Source: Virgibacillus_R byunsanensis (lineage in GTDB: Bacteria; Bacillota; Bacilli; Bacillales; Amphibacillaceae). Taken from it: DNA of 64,000 nucleotides. The first letter of the stretch is position 1; the number at the start of each line of letters is the position of its first letter. Below the pieces are notes generated by a model. That model saw nothing but the letters and a program-made list of their open reading frames with translations. It had not been told where the DNA came from and searched no databases. Shown here in pieces: positions 16,196 through 25,473 of the stretch. The DNA lies in assembly GCF_042675965.1 (NCBI RefSeq), contig NZ_JBHTKJ010000007.1, positions 1 to 64,000 on the forward strand, given 5' to 3'. A program made the position numbers and the translations under genes.

Positions 16196-17351
16196 ATGTG
16201 TTATTATATAAAGTATTTATTAAACGTTTACTTGATTTACCGTTTGAATACTTGTTCCATTCGTTAGCAAAATCACGAACTTGCTCTAAACGGTATTCGC
16301 CATTCTTCAAAACGTCAATAAGTTCTCCAGTAGTTTTTACAACAGGTCCAGGAACAAGTTCCTCATAATCCTCCCAGAATCCTTTATTCTGTGCATACTC
16401 TTCTAAGTCATAAGCAAAAAATACCATAGGTTTGTTCAATAACGAAAATTCAAATGGGACAGAAGAGTAATCTGAAATTAAAACATCAGCAATAACGAGT
16501 AAATGGTTTATGTGTACACCACCGGAAGCGTCAAACACAAAATCAGGATACTCATTTTGTATAGACACACTAGCCTTTGGATGAAGACTGAGGAATAAAA
16601 CATATTCATCGCTGAGCACTTCGTACATTTTCTCGATATCAAGTCTTAGATCACCAGCTTGCAGTCTATGATCACGGTAGGTAGGAGCATATAAAATAAC
16701 CTTCTTTTCACCGATAATGGGAAATTCCTGTATTAAAAATTTTGCAGCTTCATGCTTTGCTACAGTATCAAAAAAGAAATCCGTCCTAGGGATCCCAGTT
16801 CGTAAAATACGCTTAGCAGATAAATCAAAGCTTTCTCGGAAAATAACAGCCATCTTCTCGGAACCAACTACAACAAAGTCAAATCGGCCATAAACCTTCC
16901 TGAATCGTTTACAGGCCCTAGGATGTCGGTTCTCAATAGACAGGTCTTTTAGTCCAAACTTTTTGATCGCACCGGCTGCGTGCCATAATTGAATGCATTT
17001 GGTACCTGACCTAAATTTAGTCACAGCTAAAAAACCATAATAATTATCAACAAAAACCATACGAGAAGTAGCTAAATGATAAATAGATCGAAACCAATCC
17101 ATAATATGTGGGGCTTTTAATTTTATAATCGTCCTGTTTGGGTTATCTTCAAAAGTAATAAAGCATTGGTGGGTTTTTAGAATAATGATATCTTCATCTG
17201 AACATTTTTCCAACTCTCTCATAGTAAATAAAACATTTGTACAAAACGAAGCTACAAAAGTGGTTTTCTTCTTTTGGGGAAGTAACTTAAACATATTGAA
17301 AAAAAGGCGAAAGACAAAAAGGTATAAAGTAATTACAATTTCTCTAACCAT
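16194..17351 (-). CDS. TagB-like CDP-glycerol glycerophosphotransferase, copy 1
   Basis: A 385-residue member of the CDP-glycerol:glycerophosphotransferase family. After an N-terminal amphipathic/membrane-association segment it shows QLWHAAGAIKKFG (catalytic His motif), RTGIPRTDFFF, YAPTYRD, LFLSLHPKAS (second conserved His) and the C-terminal ISDYSSVPFEFSLL. TagB primes wall teichoic acid by adding one glycerol phosphate to the lipid-linked disaccharide. Its ATG overlaps the stop of tagD copy 1 by 8 nt. It is clearly paralogous to 17859-19043, including the same N-terminal layout, so one of the two may have a different acceptor. Confidence 0.85.
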   Translation of the reverse strand: MVREIVITLYLFVFRLFFNMFKLLPQKKKTTFVASFCTNVLFTMRELEKCSDEDIIILKTHQCFITFEDNPNRTIIKLKAPHIMDWFRSIYHLATSRMVFVDNYYGFLAVTKFRSGTKCIQLWHAAGAIKKFGLKDLSIENRHPRACKRFRKVYGRFDFVVVGSEKMAVIFRESFDLSAKRILRTGIPRTDFFFDTVAKHEAAKFLIQEFPIIGEKKVILYAPTYRDHRLQAGDLRLDIEKMYEVLSDEYVLFLSLHPKASVSIQNEYPDFVFDASGGVHINHLLVIADVLISDYSSVPFEFSLLNKPMVFFAYDLEEYAQNKGFWEDYEELVPGPVVKTTGELIDVLKNGEYRLEQVRDFANEWNKYSNGKSSKRLINTLYNNT

Positions 17352-17736
17352 TTTTATTCAAATCTGTCTTAATCTTTGTAGTAGATATTCCTATTGTTCG
17401 AGGTAAATAAACCACTTCACAATAATCTTTTAAATAATCAAATTGGCCTTTCCAATCATCTCCCATTATAAGAATATCAATATCATATTTCTTTACGTCT
17501 TCTAATTTTTGTTCCCATGTATCTTCAGCAATCACCTCATCAACATATCGAATTGATTCAAGAATAGTCTTACGTTGCTCGAAAGTATAATAAGCCTCTT
17601 TGCCTTTTAAGGCATTAAATTTATCTGAGGAGATAGCAGCTATCAAATAGCTGCCGTACTTTTTGGCACGGCGTAATAAATTTATATGTCCAGTATGGAG
17701 AATATCAAAAGTTCCATATGTGATAACTTTTTTCAT
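17344..17736 (-). CDS. tagD: Glycerol-3-phosphate cytidylyltransferase, copy 1
   Basis: A 130-residue enzyme making CDP-glycerol from CTP and glycerol-3-phosphate. The nucleotidyltransferase signature GTFDILHTGH (residues 8-17) and RTIGISTTKIK near the C terminus are both intact. Length equals that of B. subtilis TagD. CGGGGG upstream supports the start. It overlaps the following tagB copy by 8 nt. About four in five residues match the second copy at 19036-19434, so both are probably active. Confidence 0.93.
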   Translation of the reverse strand: MKKVITYGTFDILHTGHINLLRRAKKYGSYLIAAISSDKFNALKGKEAYYTFEQRKTILESIRYVDEVIAEDTWEQKLEDVKKYDIDILIMGDDWKGQFDYLKDYCEVVYLPRTIGISTTKIKTDLNKNG

Positions 17737-17822
17737 AAATAAAACCCCCGTGATAAAATAAGGTTTATGTTATGTAGTAGTATGCTATATTTATGAAAAG
17801 TTAACCATAAGTTTAGGTAGAA

Positions 17823-17864
17823 AAAACCAGAGAGTACAGTTATAACTATACACTCTGGTTATAC
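17823..17864 (-). terminator. Terminator of the second tagD-tagB unit
   Basis: On the minus strand AACCAGAG pairs with CTCTGGTT across a partly paired loop, and TTTTTTCTACC follows. It lies at the end of the tagB copy at 17859-19043 and before tagD copy 1, so the two pairs are separate transcription units. Confidence 0.7.
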
Positions 17865-19043
17865 TTTATCTGCAACTTTATATGGTTCCTCTTCAGTGTA
17901 TAAAGCATTTATTAAATGCTTACTTGAGGAGCCTTTTGAATATTGATTCCATTGATCGGCAAATACTTTCACTTGTTCCATATTAAAATTCTCACTTTTT
18001 ACTACGTCGATGAGGTCTTCTGTATTTTCAACAACAGGTCCGGGAACAAGATCTTCATAATTCTCCCAAAATCCCCTTGTCTTGGCATACTCATCAAGGT
18101 CATATACAAAAAACACCATCGGCTTGTTCAATAACGAGAATTCAAACGGAATAGAGGAGTAGTCAGAGATCAAAATATCTGATACAACTAATAAATGATT
18201 CATACTAGGATAGCTTGTAACATTGAAAACAAATCCAGGGAACTTATTTTGATATTTCCCATCAACTGCGGGGTGAAGACGTAAAAATAGTACATACTCA
18301 TTCTTAAATTCACGATACATCTTTTCAATGTCTAATTCTAAATCAGTATTATTAAGCTCATTATCCCGGTATGTTGGTGCATATAAAATAACTTTCTTCT
18401 TATTAATAATTGGAAAATCCTCGTGTAATGATTTTTCGGCTTCTTTTTTAGCGATCCCATCAAAAAAGAAATCACTTCTTGGTATACCAGTCCGTAAAAT
18501 ACGATCATTTGAAATATTGAAGCTCTGACGGAAAATAGATGCCATGCGTTCAGAACCAACAACAACAGAATCAAATCGATGGTAAACCTTTTGGAAGCGT
18601 TCATATGCACGTGAAGAACGGTTTTGAATCGATGGATCCTTTAATGCAAATTGTTTAACCGCTCCTGCAGCATGCCAAAGTTGGATACATTGTACGTTGG
18701 TATCAAATTCAGTAACAGCTAAAAACCCGTAATAATTATCAGCAATAATTTTTTCAGATGTTGCTAGGTGATAGATAGACCGAATCCAATCTATTATATT
18801 ACCAGTCTCAAAGTCTAGAACTCTTCTACTCAATGAATCTTCAAAGCTTAGCCTACATTGGGAGGATTTTAGAATAACAACTTGATCATCCGTCTGTTTT
18901 TCGAGTTCCTTAATAGTGTACAAAATATTATCCCCAAACGAAGCAACAAAAGTTGTTTTCTTCTTCTGGGGAAATAGTTTAAACATATTAAAGAGTGTTC
19001 GGAAAATAGAAAGGTACACGATAATAGCAAATTCTCTAACCAT
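17859..19043 (-). CDS. TagB-like CDP-glycerol glycerophosphotransferase, copy 2
   Basis: A 394-residue paralogue of 16194-17351 with the same motifs: QLWHAAGAVKQFA, RTGIPRSDFFF, YAPTYRD, LFLRLHPAVD and ISDYSSIPFEFSLL. I place the start at MVREFAII (ATG 19041-19043), the exact equivalent of the copy-1 start and giving the same 8-nt overlap with tagD; an upstream in-frame ATG at 19055 would extend it by four residues. The C terminus is about ten residues longer than copy 1. Expected role is addition of glycerol phosphate to a lipid-linked primer. Confidence 0.85.
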   Translation of the reverse strand: MVREFAIIVYLSIFRTLFNMFKLFPQKKKTTFVASFGDNILYTIKELEKQTDDQVVILKSSQCRLSFEDSLSRRVLDFETGNIIDWIRSIYHLATSEKIIADNYYGFLAVTEFDTNVQCIQLWHAAGAVKQFALKDPSIQNRSSRAYERFQKVYHRFDSVVVGSERMASIFRQSFNISNDRILRTGIPRSDFFFDGIAKKEAEKSLHEDFPIINKKKVILYAPTYRDNELNNTDLELDIEKMYREFKNEYVLFLRLHPAVDGKYQNKFPGFVFNVTSYPSMNHLLVVSDILISDYSSIPFEFSLLNKPMVFFVYDLDEYAKTRGFWENYEDLVPGPVVENTEDLIDVVKSENFNMEQVKVFADQWNQYSKGSSSKHLINALYTEEEPYKVADKV

Positions 19044-19434
19044 TGTTAACCTCATTCAAATCAGTTTTAATTTTTGTTGTTGATATTCCGACAGTTCTTG
19101 GTAAATAAACAACTTCACAATAGTCTTTTAAGAAGTCAAATTTACCTTTCCAATCGTCTCCCATTACGAAAATATCAATCTGATGTTTCTGAACGTCAAC
19201 AATTTTTTGTTCCCAGTTATGTTCGGGAATTACTTCGTCGACATAACGTATAGCTTCAAGTATAGCTTTCCGTTGTTCAAAGCTATAATATGCTTTTTTA
19301 TTTTTTATTGCATTAAATTCATCAGAAGAAATTGCTACAATTAAATAATCGCCAATTTCCTTTGCGCGACGTAATATATTTATATGGCCTGTATGAAGCA
19401 AGTCGAAAGTTCCGTATGTTATTACTTTTTTCAT
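19036..19434 (-). CDS. tagD: Glycerol-3-phosphate cytidylyltransferase, copy 2
   Basis: A 132-residue CDP-glycerol synthase with GTFDLLHTGH and RTVGISTTKIK intact. I start at ATG 19434 because TGGAGG precedes it at a normal distance; an in-frame ATG at 19449 lies upstream of that site. A TATAAT (minus strand, 19469-19474) is a possible -10 box. Together with its tagB partner it duplicates the organisation of 16194-17736. It would supply CDP-glycerol for the several CDP-glycerol-using transferases in the window. Confidence 0.93.
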   Translation of the reverse strand: MKKVITYGTFDLLHTGHINILRRAKEIGDYLIVAISSDEFNAIKNKKAYYSFEQRKAILEAIRYVDEVIPEHNWEQKIVDVQKHQIDIFVMGDDWKGKFDFLKDYCEVVYLPRTVGISTTKIKTDLNEVNNG

Positions 19435-19626
19435 TTTAACAACCTCCATTAAATATGACGATAAATTTATTATACTATATTCCCTTTACAGTAATTTAAC
19501 AAACAGTTTTCATTTACTTAAAAATATACTATCCTATTATACAATTAAAAATGGACAAAATAAAGATACATTTACTTACCATGGAGAAGTTGATCGCAAA
19601 TTTTATATAATTATATATATAATAAA

Positions 19627-19655
19627 AAACCAAATGCTAGATTAGTAGCATTTGG
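19627..19655 (-). terminator. Terminator of the glucosaminidase gene
   Basis: On the minus strand AACCAAATGCT pairs with AGCATTTGGTT (11 bp, 7 to 8-nt loop), followed by TTTTTTATT. It lies about 15 bp past the stop codon. Confidence 0.8.
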
Positions 19656-19668
19656 TTAATGTATGAAT

Positions 19669-22356
19669 TTATTTTACAAAATTCATATATTCTGTTGAAT
19701 TAGAGGTGGGACCAGTGCTCACCCAAGCTGTATTGTCACCGTAGTAAATTTCATACCACACGTAACCATCAGCTTCTTTTTTATCTAAATTCATGTTTGT
19801 TAATACAGCAGTAACTAGATCACCTTGTTCTAGTTGATCATCGTACTTATTATCCGATATTTGTGGGCTTTTACGGATATTCACTGTGTCCTTAGATTTT
19901 AGTAGGTTTAATAAAACAACATAATCTCCATGAACCCACCCGGTTTTACTGTTGTATTTAACGTTATACCAACTGCCATTAGTTCCAAGGATATCTAATT
20001 CAGAACCATTAGGAATGCTTCCTATAATATTATCATTGTCAGCAGAGTTTGGTGTACTTCTAAAATTCAAATCTGTTTGAGTGTTTGTTACACCAATCAC
20101 ACCAGCTGGATAAGTAGTAACTTTAGAATCAAGAGTTGATGAACTACCTTGCCATGTTGTACTACCCTTAGGTGCATTTTGTTGGCCAATAAAATGTGGC
20201 ACTTCAAATACCAAGGTGAAATTACTTGCTACTGATTGATACATGTCATATATTTTATTGGTTTGTTTGACTGCCCACCCAACATCAGAAGCGTATTGAT
20301 GAGAAGCATAATTATACTTTTCTAAATGTCCAGGATTCCATCTCATTTCATATAATGTATTCTGCCCATTATTAATATAATTTTTTGATGCAAAGGCAGC
20401 ACCTTCTGTGATTGCTGTTTCAGGATCAAACCAACCGTTATCATATGCTCTTTGTGCTCCGCAGTCGTATGGACAGGAATCAAAAGCTCCTATACCATAC
20501 ATGTTATAAACCTTTTTAGGCGATATGTCCATTATAATAGGATTACCACTTTTGTCCTTAACAATGTTTCCGCTAGAAGTTCTCTTGGTCCAAGTGCTTA
20601 CACCTTTTGCTAATGTGGAACCTCCATAACCTGTTTCCAATAATGCGTGCGATAGTAAATAAAGTTCATTAACATGATACTTATTACCACCATTTATAAA
20701 TGCTTGTGCTCTTCCGGAAAGAGTACCTGTGTTATTTAAGAACTTTTGATTTAATATTGTTGCATCATTTTTATCTAATCCAGCAGAATGAGAAATATCT
20801 AAAAACTGAAAATAAGCTTTTGTACCTTCTTCAAAGTTATTAGGATGGGTATAATATTGCACCTGATTTTTGGATGCATGTTGCCATCCTTTACCACCAG
20901 TTAGATCAGTTTGGGGATTGGCATTCATTTGTGCGCCTACCATTTTATCCAACCCATAACTGTAATTTATTATATTTGTTACATCTTCAGTAGTTACATC
21001 TTCACGATGAATATACCCAATCCTAGGCTTATCATTTAAGTATACAGTAGCTTGATACCAATTTGGCGAAAAGGTTTTAAACTTTAATATACTACCCTCA
21101 CCATAATCTTTTAGTACTCTTGAACTCTTAGAAGCTAGTGAATATATATTAGTAGGTTTTTTTAGTGCTCTACCCTCTAGTTTTTTATGAGTGTCATAAA
21201 TACCTTCAACGTGGTTCGTGTGAATATAACCAGTTTTTGCCTTACCATTTAAGTAAACGGTAGCTTCATACCAGTTACTCGAAAATGTTTTATATTGCAG
21301 TACTGTCCCTGCATTATAAGACTTAAGAGCTTTTGATCCAGTTGTAGCTCTTGAATAAATTGGAGTTGAATTTTTTAATCCAATACCCTTCAAATTAATT
21401 TGTTCCTTAACAGCATTTTCTACATGTGATCTATGGATATATCCAGTTCTTGGTTTACCATTAAAGTACACAGTAGCCTTAAACCAGTTTTCAGTAAAAG
21501 AGCGATAGTATAGAATGCTGCCAGCAGGGTATGACTTTAATGCATTTGAAGCTGTAGAGGCCTCTAAATGAACATGAGTAGAGTCTCTAAGAGCTATTCC
21601 CTTGAAACTAGTATTCTGTTGTGATTCACCATCTACATGTGATTTGTGGATGTAACCAGTTTTAGGTGTACCATTCGTATAAATGGTGGCTTCATACCAT
21701 TCGGAAGAATAAGTTCTGTAGTACAGTTTAGATCCTATGTTATATGACTTAAGTTCTTGAGAATTTGTTGAAGCCTCTTTATACACAACTGTTGGTTTTT
21801 TTAACCCTATTCCAGAAACATTACTTTGGTCTTTGACAGCATTGTCCACATGACTTTTATGGATATATCCTGTCCGCCATTTGCCGTATGCATAAACAGT
21901 TGCTTCGTACCATTGATCTGTAAAAGTTTTATAAATCAAAATGGATCCTTTTCGATACGATTTAAGTTTTCTAGAATCTGTATTAGCTTCACCATAGATT
22001 GTTGTAGGGCTTTTTAAAGCAACACCTTCTAAGTTAGTTTGTTTACTTGTAGCAGTGTCTACATCGGACTTGTTAATAAACCCTTTTTTCCAACCACCAT
22101 TAGTATATACAGTTGCACTATACCAAGAAGAGTTATAAGAATCATATTTTAGTATAGTACCTTTTTGGTAATCCTTTAGTACATTCGAATTCGTTGAAGT
22201 GTTTTCGTATACGTTTGTTGGACTCTTTAAAGCAACACCTTGTAAAGAACCAGCTGCATGTATTGTATTCGTGTTAAATGGTAGGATTGATACTATGAGA
22301 ACTAGCAGTAAGAAGCAACTGATTATTTGAAATGTTCTATGTTGAGATTTTCTCAA
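19669..22356 (-). CDS. Secreted glucosaminidase with six SH3-like repeats
   Basis: An 895-residue exported cell-wall hydrolase. A signal peptide (to about residue 35, cleavage near IHAAG) is followed by six repeats of about 71 residues (about 36-460), each running from G(V/I)xLK through KGS/AG, W(Y/F)xATVY to GYIHxxxV, which should form SH3-like wall-binding modules. A glucosaminidase domain follows, with HALLETGYGGS carrying the presumed catalytic Glu near residue 575. Two further SH3-type segments end the protein (LNFRSTPN; VNIRKSPQ). It would cleave glycan strands during growth, docking to wall or teichoic acid through the repeats. TTG start with GGGAGGG upstream. It is a single gene among teichoic acid genes. 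Confidence 0.88.
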   Translation of the reverse strand: MRKSQHRTFQIISCFLLLVLIVSILPFNTNTIHAAGSLQGVALKSPTNVYENTSTNSNVLKDYQKGTILKYDSYNSSWYSATVYTNGGWKKGFINKSDVDTATSKQTNLEGVALKSPTTIYGEANTDSRKLKSYRKGSILIYKTFTDQWYEATVYAYGKWRTGYIHKSHVDNAVKDQSNVSGIGLKKPTVVYKEASTNSQELKSYNIGSKLYYRTYSSEWYEATIYTNGTPKTGYIHKSHVDGESQQNTSFKGIALRDSTHVHLEASTASNALKSYPAGSILYYRSFTENWFKATVYFNGKPRTGYIHRSHVENAVKEQINLKGIGLKNSTPIYSRATTGSKALKSYNAGTVLQYKTFSSNWYEATVYLNGKAKTGYIHTNHVEGIYDTHKKLEGRALKKPTNIYSLASKSSRVLKDYGEGSILKFKTFSPNWYQATVYLNDKPRIGYIHREDVTTEDVTNIINYSYGLDKMVGAQMNANPQTDLTGGKGWQHASKNQVQYYTHPNNFEEGTKAYFQFLDISHSAGLDKNDATILNQKFLNNTGTLSGRAQAFINGGNKYHVNELYLLSHALLETGYGGSTLAKGVSTWTKRTSSGNIVKDKSGNPIIMDISPKKVYNMYGIGAFDSCPYDCGAQRAYDNGWFDPETAITEGAAFASKNYINNGQNTLYEMRWNPGHLEKYNYASHQYASDVGWAVKQTNKIYDMYQSVASNFTLVFEVPHFIGQQNAPKGSTTWQGSSSTLDSKVTTYPAGVIGVTNTQTDLNFRSTPNSADNDNIIGSIPNGSELDILGTNGSWYNVKYNSKTGWVHGDYVVLLNLLKSKDTVNIRKSPQISDNKYDDQLEQGDLVTAVLTNMNLDKKEADGYVWYEIYYGDNTAWVSTGPTSNSTEYMNFVK

Positions 22357-22800
22357 TTAAACATATCCCTCCCTTTTGTGTATTCTGATGACCTTTCATT
22401 GTTGACGAAAAAAACTCCTCTCTCTTAAATAAAATTTAACAACTCTATTATCGCAATAATTGGCGAAAATGTTAATAGTTTCTTGTAAAAAAACTTGTAT
22501 TCTGTGATAAAATGCTGCTTAATATCTAATTATGTCGGTTTTATTAAGTGTTTCTAATCCATTAATACTAATTAAGTTCAAGTATCTATGAGTCTATTTT
22601 ATTAGGTGGTGTAAGTTAATAGTGTTTATCACTAGTTCAAATAAGCTATTTAATATTACAGCTTAAATAATTTTTAATGACACAACAGATAAATTATTGA
22701 CTATGTATTATAATAAGTGGGTAGAATATGATGAGGGTAATGGGTTGTTTGCTTAGAAAATATTCTTGCACAATAATTTAAACATACATGCTAGGAGAGA
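22357..22800. other. Intergenic stretch between divergent wall genes
   Basis: A 444-bp very AT-rich gap between the minus-strand glucosaminidase and the plus-strand TagF-like gene. It must hold promoters for both. No ORF with a ribosome site was found. A TTGTAA...GATAAAAT pair around 22490-22515 is a possible plus-strand promoter, but far from the gene at 22801. Nothing else is recognised. Confidence 0.4.
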
Positions 22801-25443
22801 ATGGACGTGAAACTAAGGAAGCTATTAAAGAGAATTAAAAAACGATTAGTAAAAAAAGTAACGTTATACGAATCCACAAACCATAGTGACTTTTTGGAGT
22901 TTAAACTAAAGCTTGGTAATTTCTGGGGATTAAAAAGAAAAGTAACAATTGAATTTACCAATAGTGAAAACACTCAAACCTTGCCGTTTAAAAGAAATAA
23001 GAGTGTTCTAGTAGCAAGAGTACCAAAAAATTTCCTATATACCACTGATTCTAAAGCTACAATTAAAATTTATATAAATAATAATTTAATGTGGATAAAA
23101 CCATCAGAAAATTTTGAGTATAATTCTGAATCTATTATAGCTGGAAAAAAATATTTTGGTATAATGGTTAAAAAAAATATAATACTTAGAAGTCAATTTC
23201 CTGAATTTGAATTCAGCAAAGAAAGGTTACTTTCTGATAATATAACAACAGATTATAATTCGTTGCAGTTTAGATTAGAGCATCCTCCACTGGTTAATGA
23301 TAATAAAAAAATAGAAATTCATGCTTTTCAGAATAGTAAAGTAAGAGTAATTGAAGGTTTTTTTAATAATAACATCGTTGAAGCTTATGACTTTTCCATT
23401 CTTTCAATTGGTTTGTGGCAACTATTTCTTGTTGTAGATGGGGTGTTACACCCAATTAGTAATAAGAATGAACAAAAAGAAGCATTTAATACTTATAATC
23501 ATAAAGTTGAAATAGTGAATAAGTATAATAATCTCTATTTGAATTTGAAGCCACATAAACTTGATAGTAGTTCTATTAACATAGATAGGTTTTCAAATGA
23601 TCAAGTAACAGTTCAGATACAACCAACGAATATAAATGAAAATTTAGAATACGAACTAGTGATGAATGATACTAAAAGTAATGAAGAGTTTTTTTATTCC
23701 TTAATGAAGGATTCTCAAGGGTTAGTTGCTAAGGTCCCTTTAAAAGATATTTATGAAGTACTTTCGAATAAACGCTTTTTTGTAGTTCAATCTGGGGAAA
23801 AGTCGTTTAAATATCAAATTAATCTAAACGGTGCGTCTATAGCAGGTGACAGTACATCTTTTGAGGAAACGATTCGCTCTCAAATAGTATCTTTGTCATT
23901 TTATAAACGCAAGGATTTTTCACTTGGAATAAAGGTGAGTGAACCAAGATTAAAGAAGATGATTACAAAAATAGATAAATTTAATGTAAGTGGTACGCTA
24001 GGTTCAACATTAAATTTTATCAATTGTGACGCATATTTGTATATTGAAGAAAGAAATTCACAAGAAGCTATAAAGGTTCCAATAGAAGGGAGTTTCAACA
24101 TAGATTTAAACTCACTAAATTTAATAAAATTAAAAAGTAAAGATAAAACAATTTTTGATTTTTATGTTGTAGTTTTAAATAAAGAAAAAGAAATAATAAG
24201 AAAGGAAAAAATAAAATACAAATTTTCGAACTATAAAAAGGACAATTACTATGACTATATGTCAATTGAAGATAATGATTTAAATAAACATCATTTTCTA
24301 ATTACAACAACACCTTTCAATAACTTAAAAATCGAGACATTTTCGATTCCAAGTAATATTGTGGTACCCAAAGACACTTCTGTAAAGGACGGTAATATTT
24401 GGTTGTTAGGAGAAAGGTATAATACTGCTCAAGATAATGGTATTGTATTATTTAATTGGTTACAGGAAAATACAAACGTAGAATCTTATTATGTTATTGA
24501 AGGTGATTCACCTGAGTATGAAAAACTTAAAGATAACCCTAATGTGTTGGAATTCGGATCCCAGAAACATTATGATATCGCTTTTAAGGCAAAAGTCTTA
24601 TTGGGGACCCATGATTTAGAAAACATTCTTCCTTATAAGCCTGCCAAAGGTTTTTTCCATTATGAAAATACGTATAAAGTATTTCTTCAGCATGGAGTAT
24701 TGGGCAGGAAAAATGTTGAGTACCATAAAAAATATTACGAATTACCTTTTGATTTATTTATTGTTAGTAGTGACCCGGAAAAATATGAAGTAGTTATGGA
24801 AAAATTAGGTTATGATAAAGATGAAGTAGTTGTAACTGGATTAGCTAGGTTCGATAATTTAGATCAATTTGAAAAACCAAAAAATATCTTACTAATGCCT
24901 ACATGGAGAGATTGGATAAATACGGATCAACATTTTTTGGATAGTGAATATTATACGGCGTATTCTAATCTAATTAATAACGAAAGATTATTAAATTTAT
25001 TGGATGAATATAATGTGAATTTAAACTTTTACCCTCACTATCGTGCGCAGGATTATTTCCAGAAAGAGTCATCGACTTTAAACAACAGGATAAAGTTTAT
25101 CCCCTTAGGTAAGTATAGTGTTCAAGAACTTTTAATTAATCATGCATTGCTTATAACCGACTTTAGTAGTGTTAGCTTTGATTTCCTGTTGTTGAATAAA
25201 CCAGTTATTTATTATCATTTTGATGTAAAGCGGTTTTTCAGAAAAGGCATCTTAAGACCTGTAGAAGAAACATTTATAGGTAGAGTGGCTAATACAGAAG
25301 AAGGGATGATAGACCTTATAGAAGACAGATTAAAACATAATTTTGATAACTATGATGTTGATATTTCTAATATAATAAAGTATCAAGACAGATCAAATAG
25401 TGAACGCATATATAAAGCTGTGCGTTCAAATATTCAAGAATAA
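22801..25443 (+). CDS. tagF: TagF-like CDP-glycerol glycerophosphotransferase, long form
   Basis: An 880-residue protein. The C-terminal ~340 residues are the catalytic domain: FLQHGVLGRKN (first catalytic His), VTGLARFDNL, MPTWRDW, FYPHYRAQ (second His region) and ITDFSSVSFDFLLLNKPVIYY. The N-terminal ~500 residues have no recognised domain and look like beta-rich modules preceded by a very basic start (KLLKRIKKRLVKK) suited to membrane contact. TagF polymerases extend poly(glycerol phosphate). Start is either ATG 22801 or GTG 22807; AGGAGAG is better spaced for the GTG. It is followed 30 bp later by another family member. Confidence 0.8.
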   Translation: MDVKLRKLLKRIKKRLVKKVTLYESTNHSDFLEFKLKLGNFWGLKRKVTIEFTNSENTQTLPFKRNKSVLVARVPKNFLYTTDSKATIKIYINNNLMWIKPSENFEYNSESIIAGKKYFGIMVKKNIILRSQFPEFEFSKERLLSDNITTDYNSLQFRLEHPPLVNDNKKIEIHAFQNSKVRVIEGFFNNNIVEAYDFSILSIGLWQLFLVVDGVLHPISNKNEQKEAFNTYNHKVEIVNKYNNLYLNLKPHKLDSSSINIDRFSNDQVTVQIQPTNINENLEYELVMNDTKSNEEFFYSLMKDSQGLVAKVPLKDIYEVLSNKRFFVVQSGEKSFKYQINLNGASIAGDSTSFEETIRSQIVSLSFYKRKDFSLGIKVSEPRLKKMITKIDKFNVSGTLGSTLNFINCDAYLYIEERNSQEAIKVPIEGSFNIDLNSLNLIKLKSKDKTIFDFYVVVLNKEKEIIRKEKIKYKFSNYKKDNYYDYMSIEDNDLNKHHFLITTTPFNNLKIETFSIPSNIVVPKDTSVKDGNIWLLGERYNTAQDNGIVLFNWLQENTNVESYYVIEGDSPEYEKLKDNPNVLEFGSQKHYDIAFKAKVLLGTHDLENILPYKPAKGFFHYENTYKVFLQHGVLGRKNVEYHKKYYELPFDLFIVSSDPEKYEVVMEKLGYDKDEVVVTGLARFDNLDQFEKPKNILLMPTWRDWINTDQHFLDSEYYTAYSNLINNERLLNLLDEYNVNLNFYPHYRAQDYFQKESSTLNNRIKFIPLGKYSVQELLINHALLITDFSSVSFDFLLLNKPVIYYHFDVKRFFRKGILRPVEETFIGRVANTEEGMIDLIEDRLKHNFDNYDVDISNIIKYQDRSNSERIYKAVRSNIQE

Positions 25444-25473
25444 CTTGTGTTTTTTAAAGGGGTAACACGTTAA

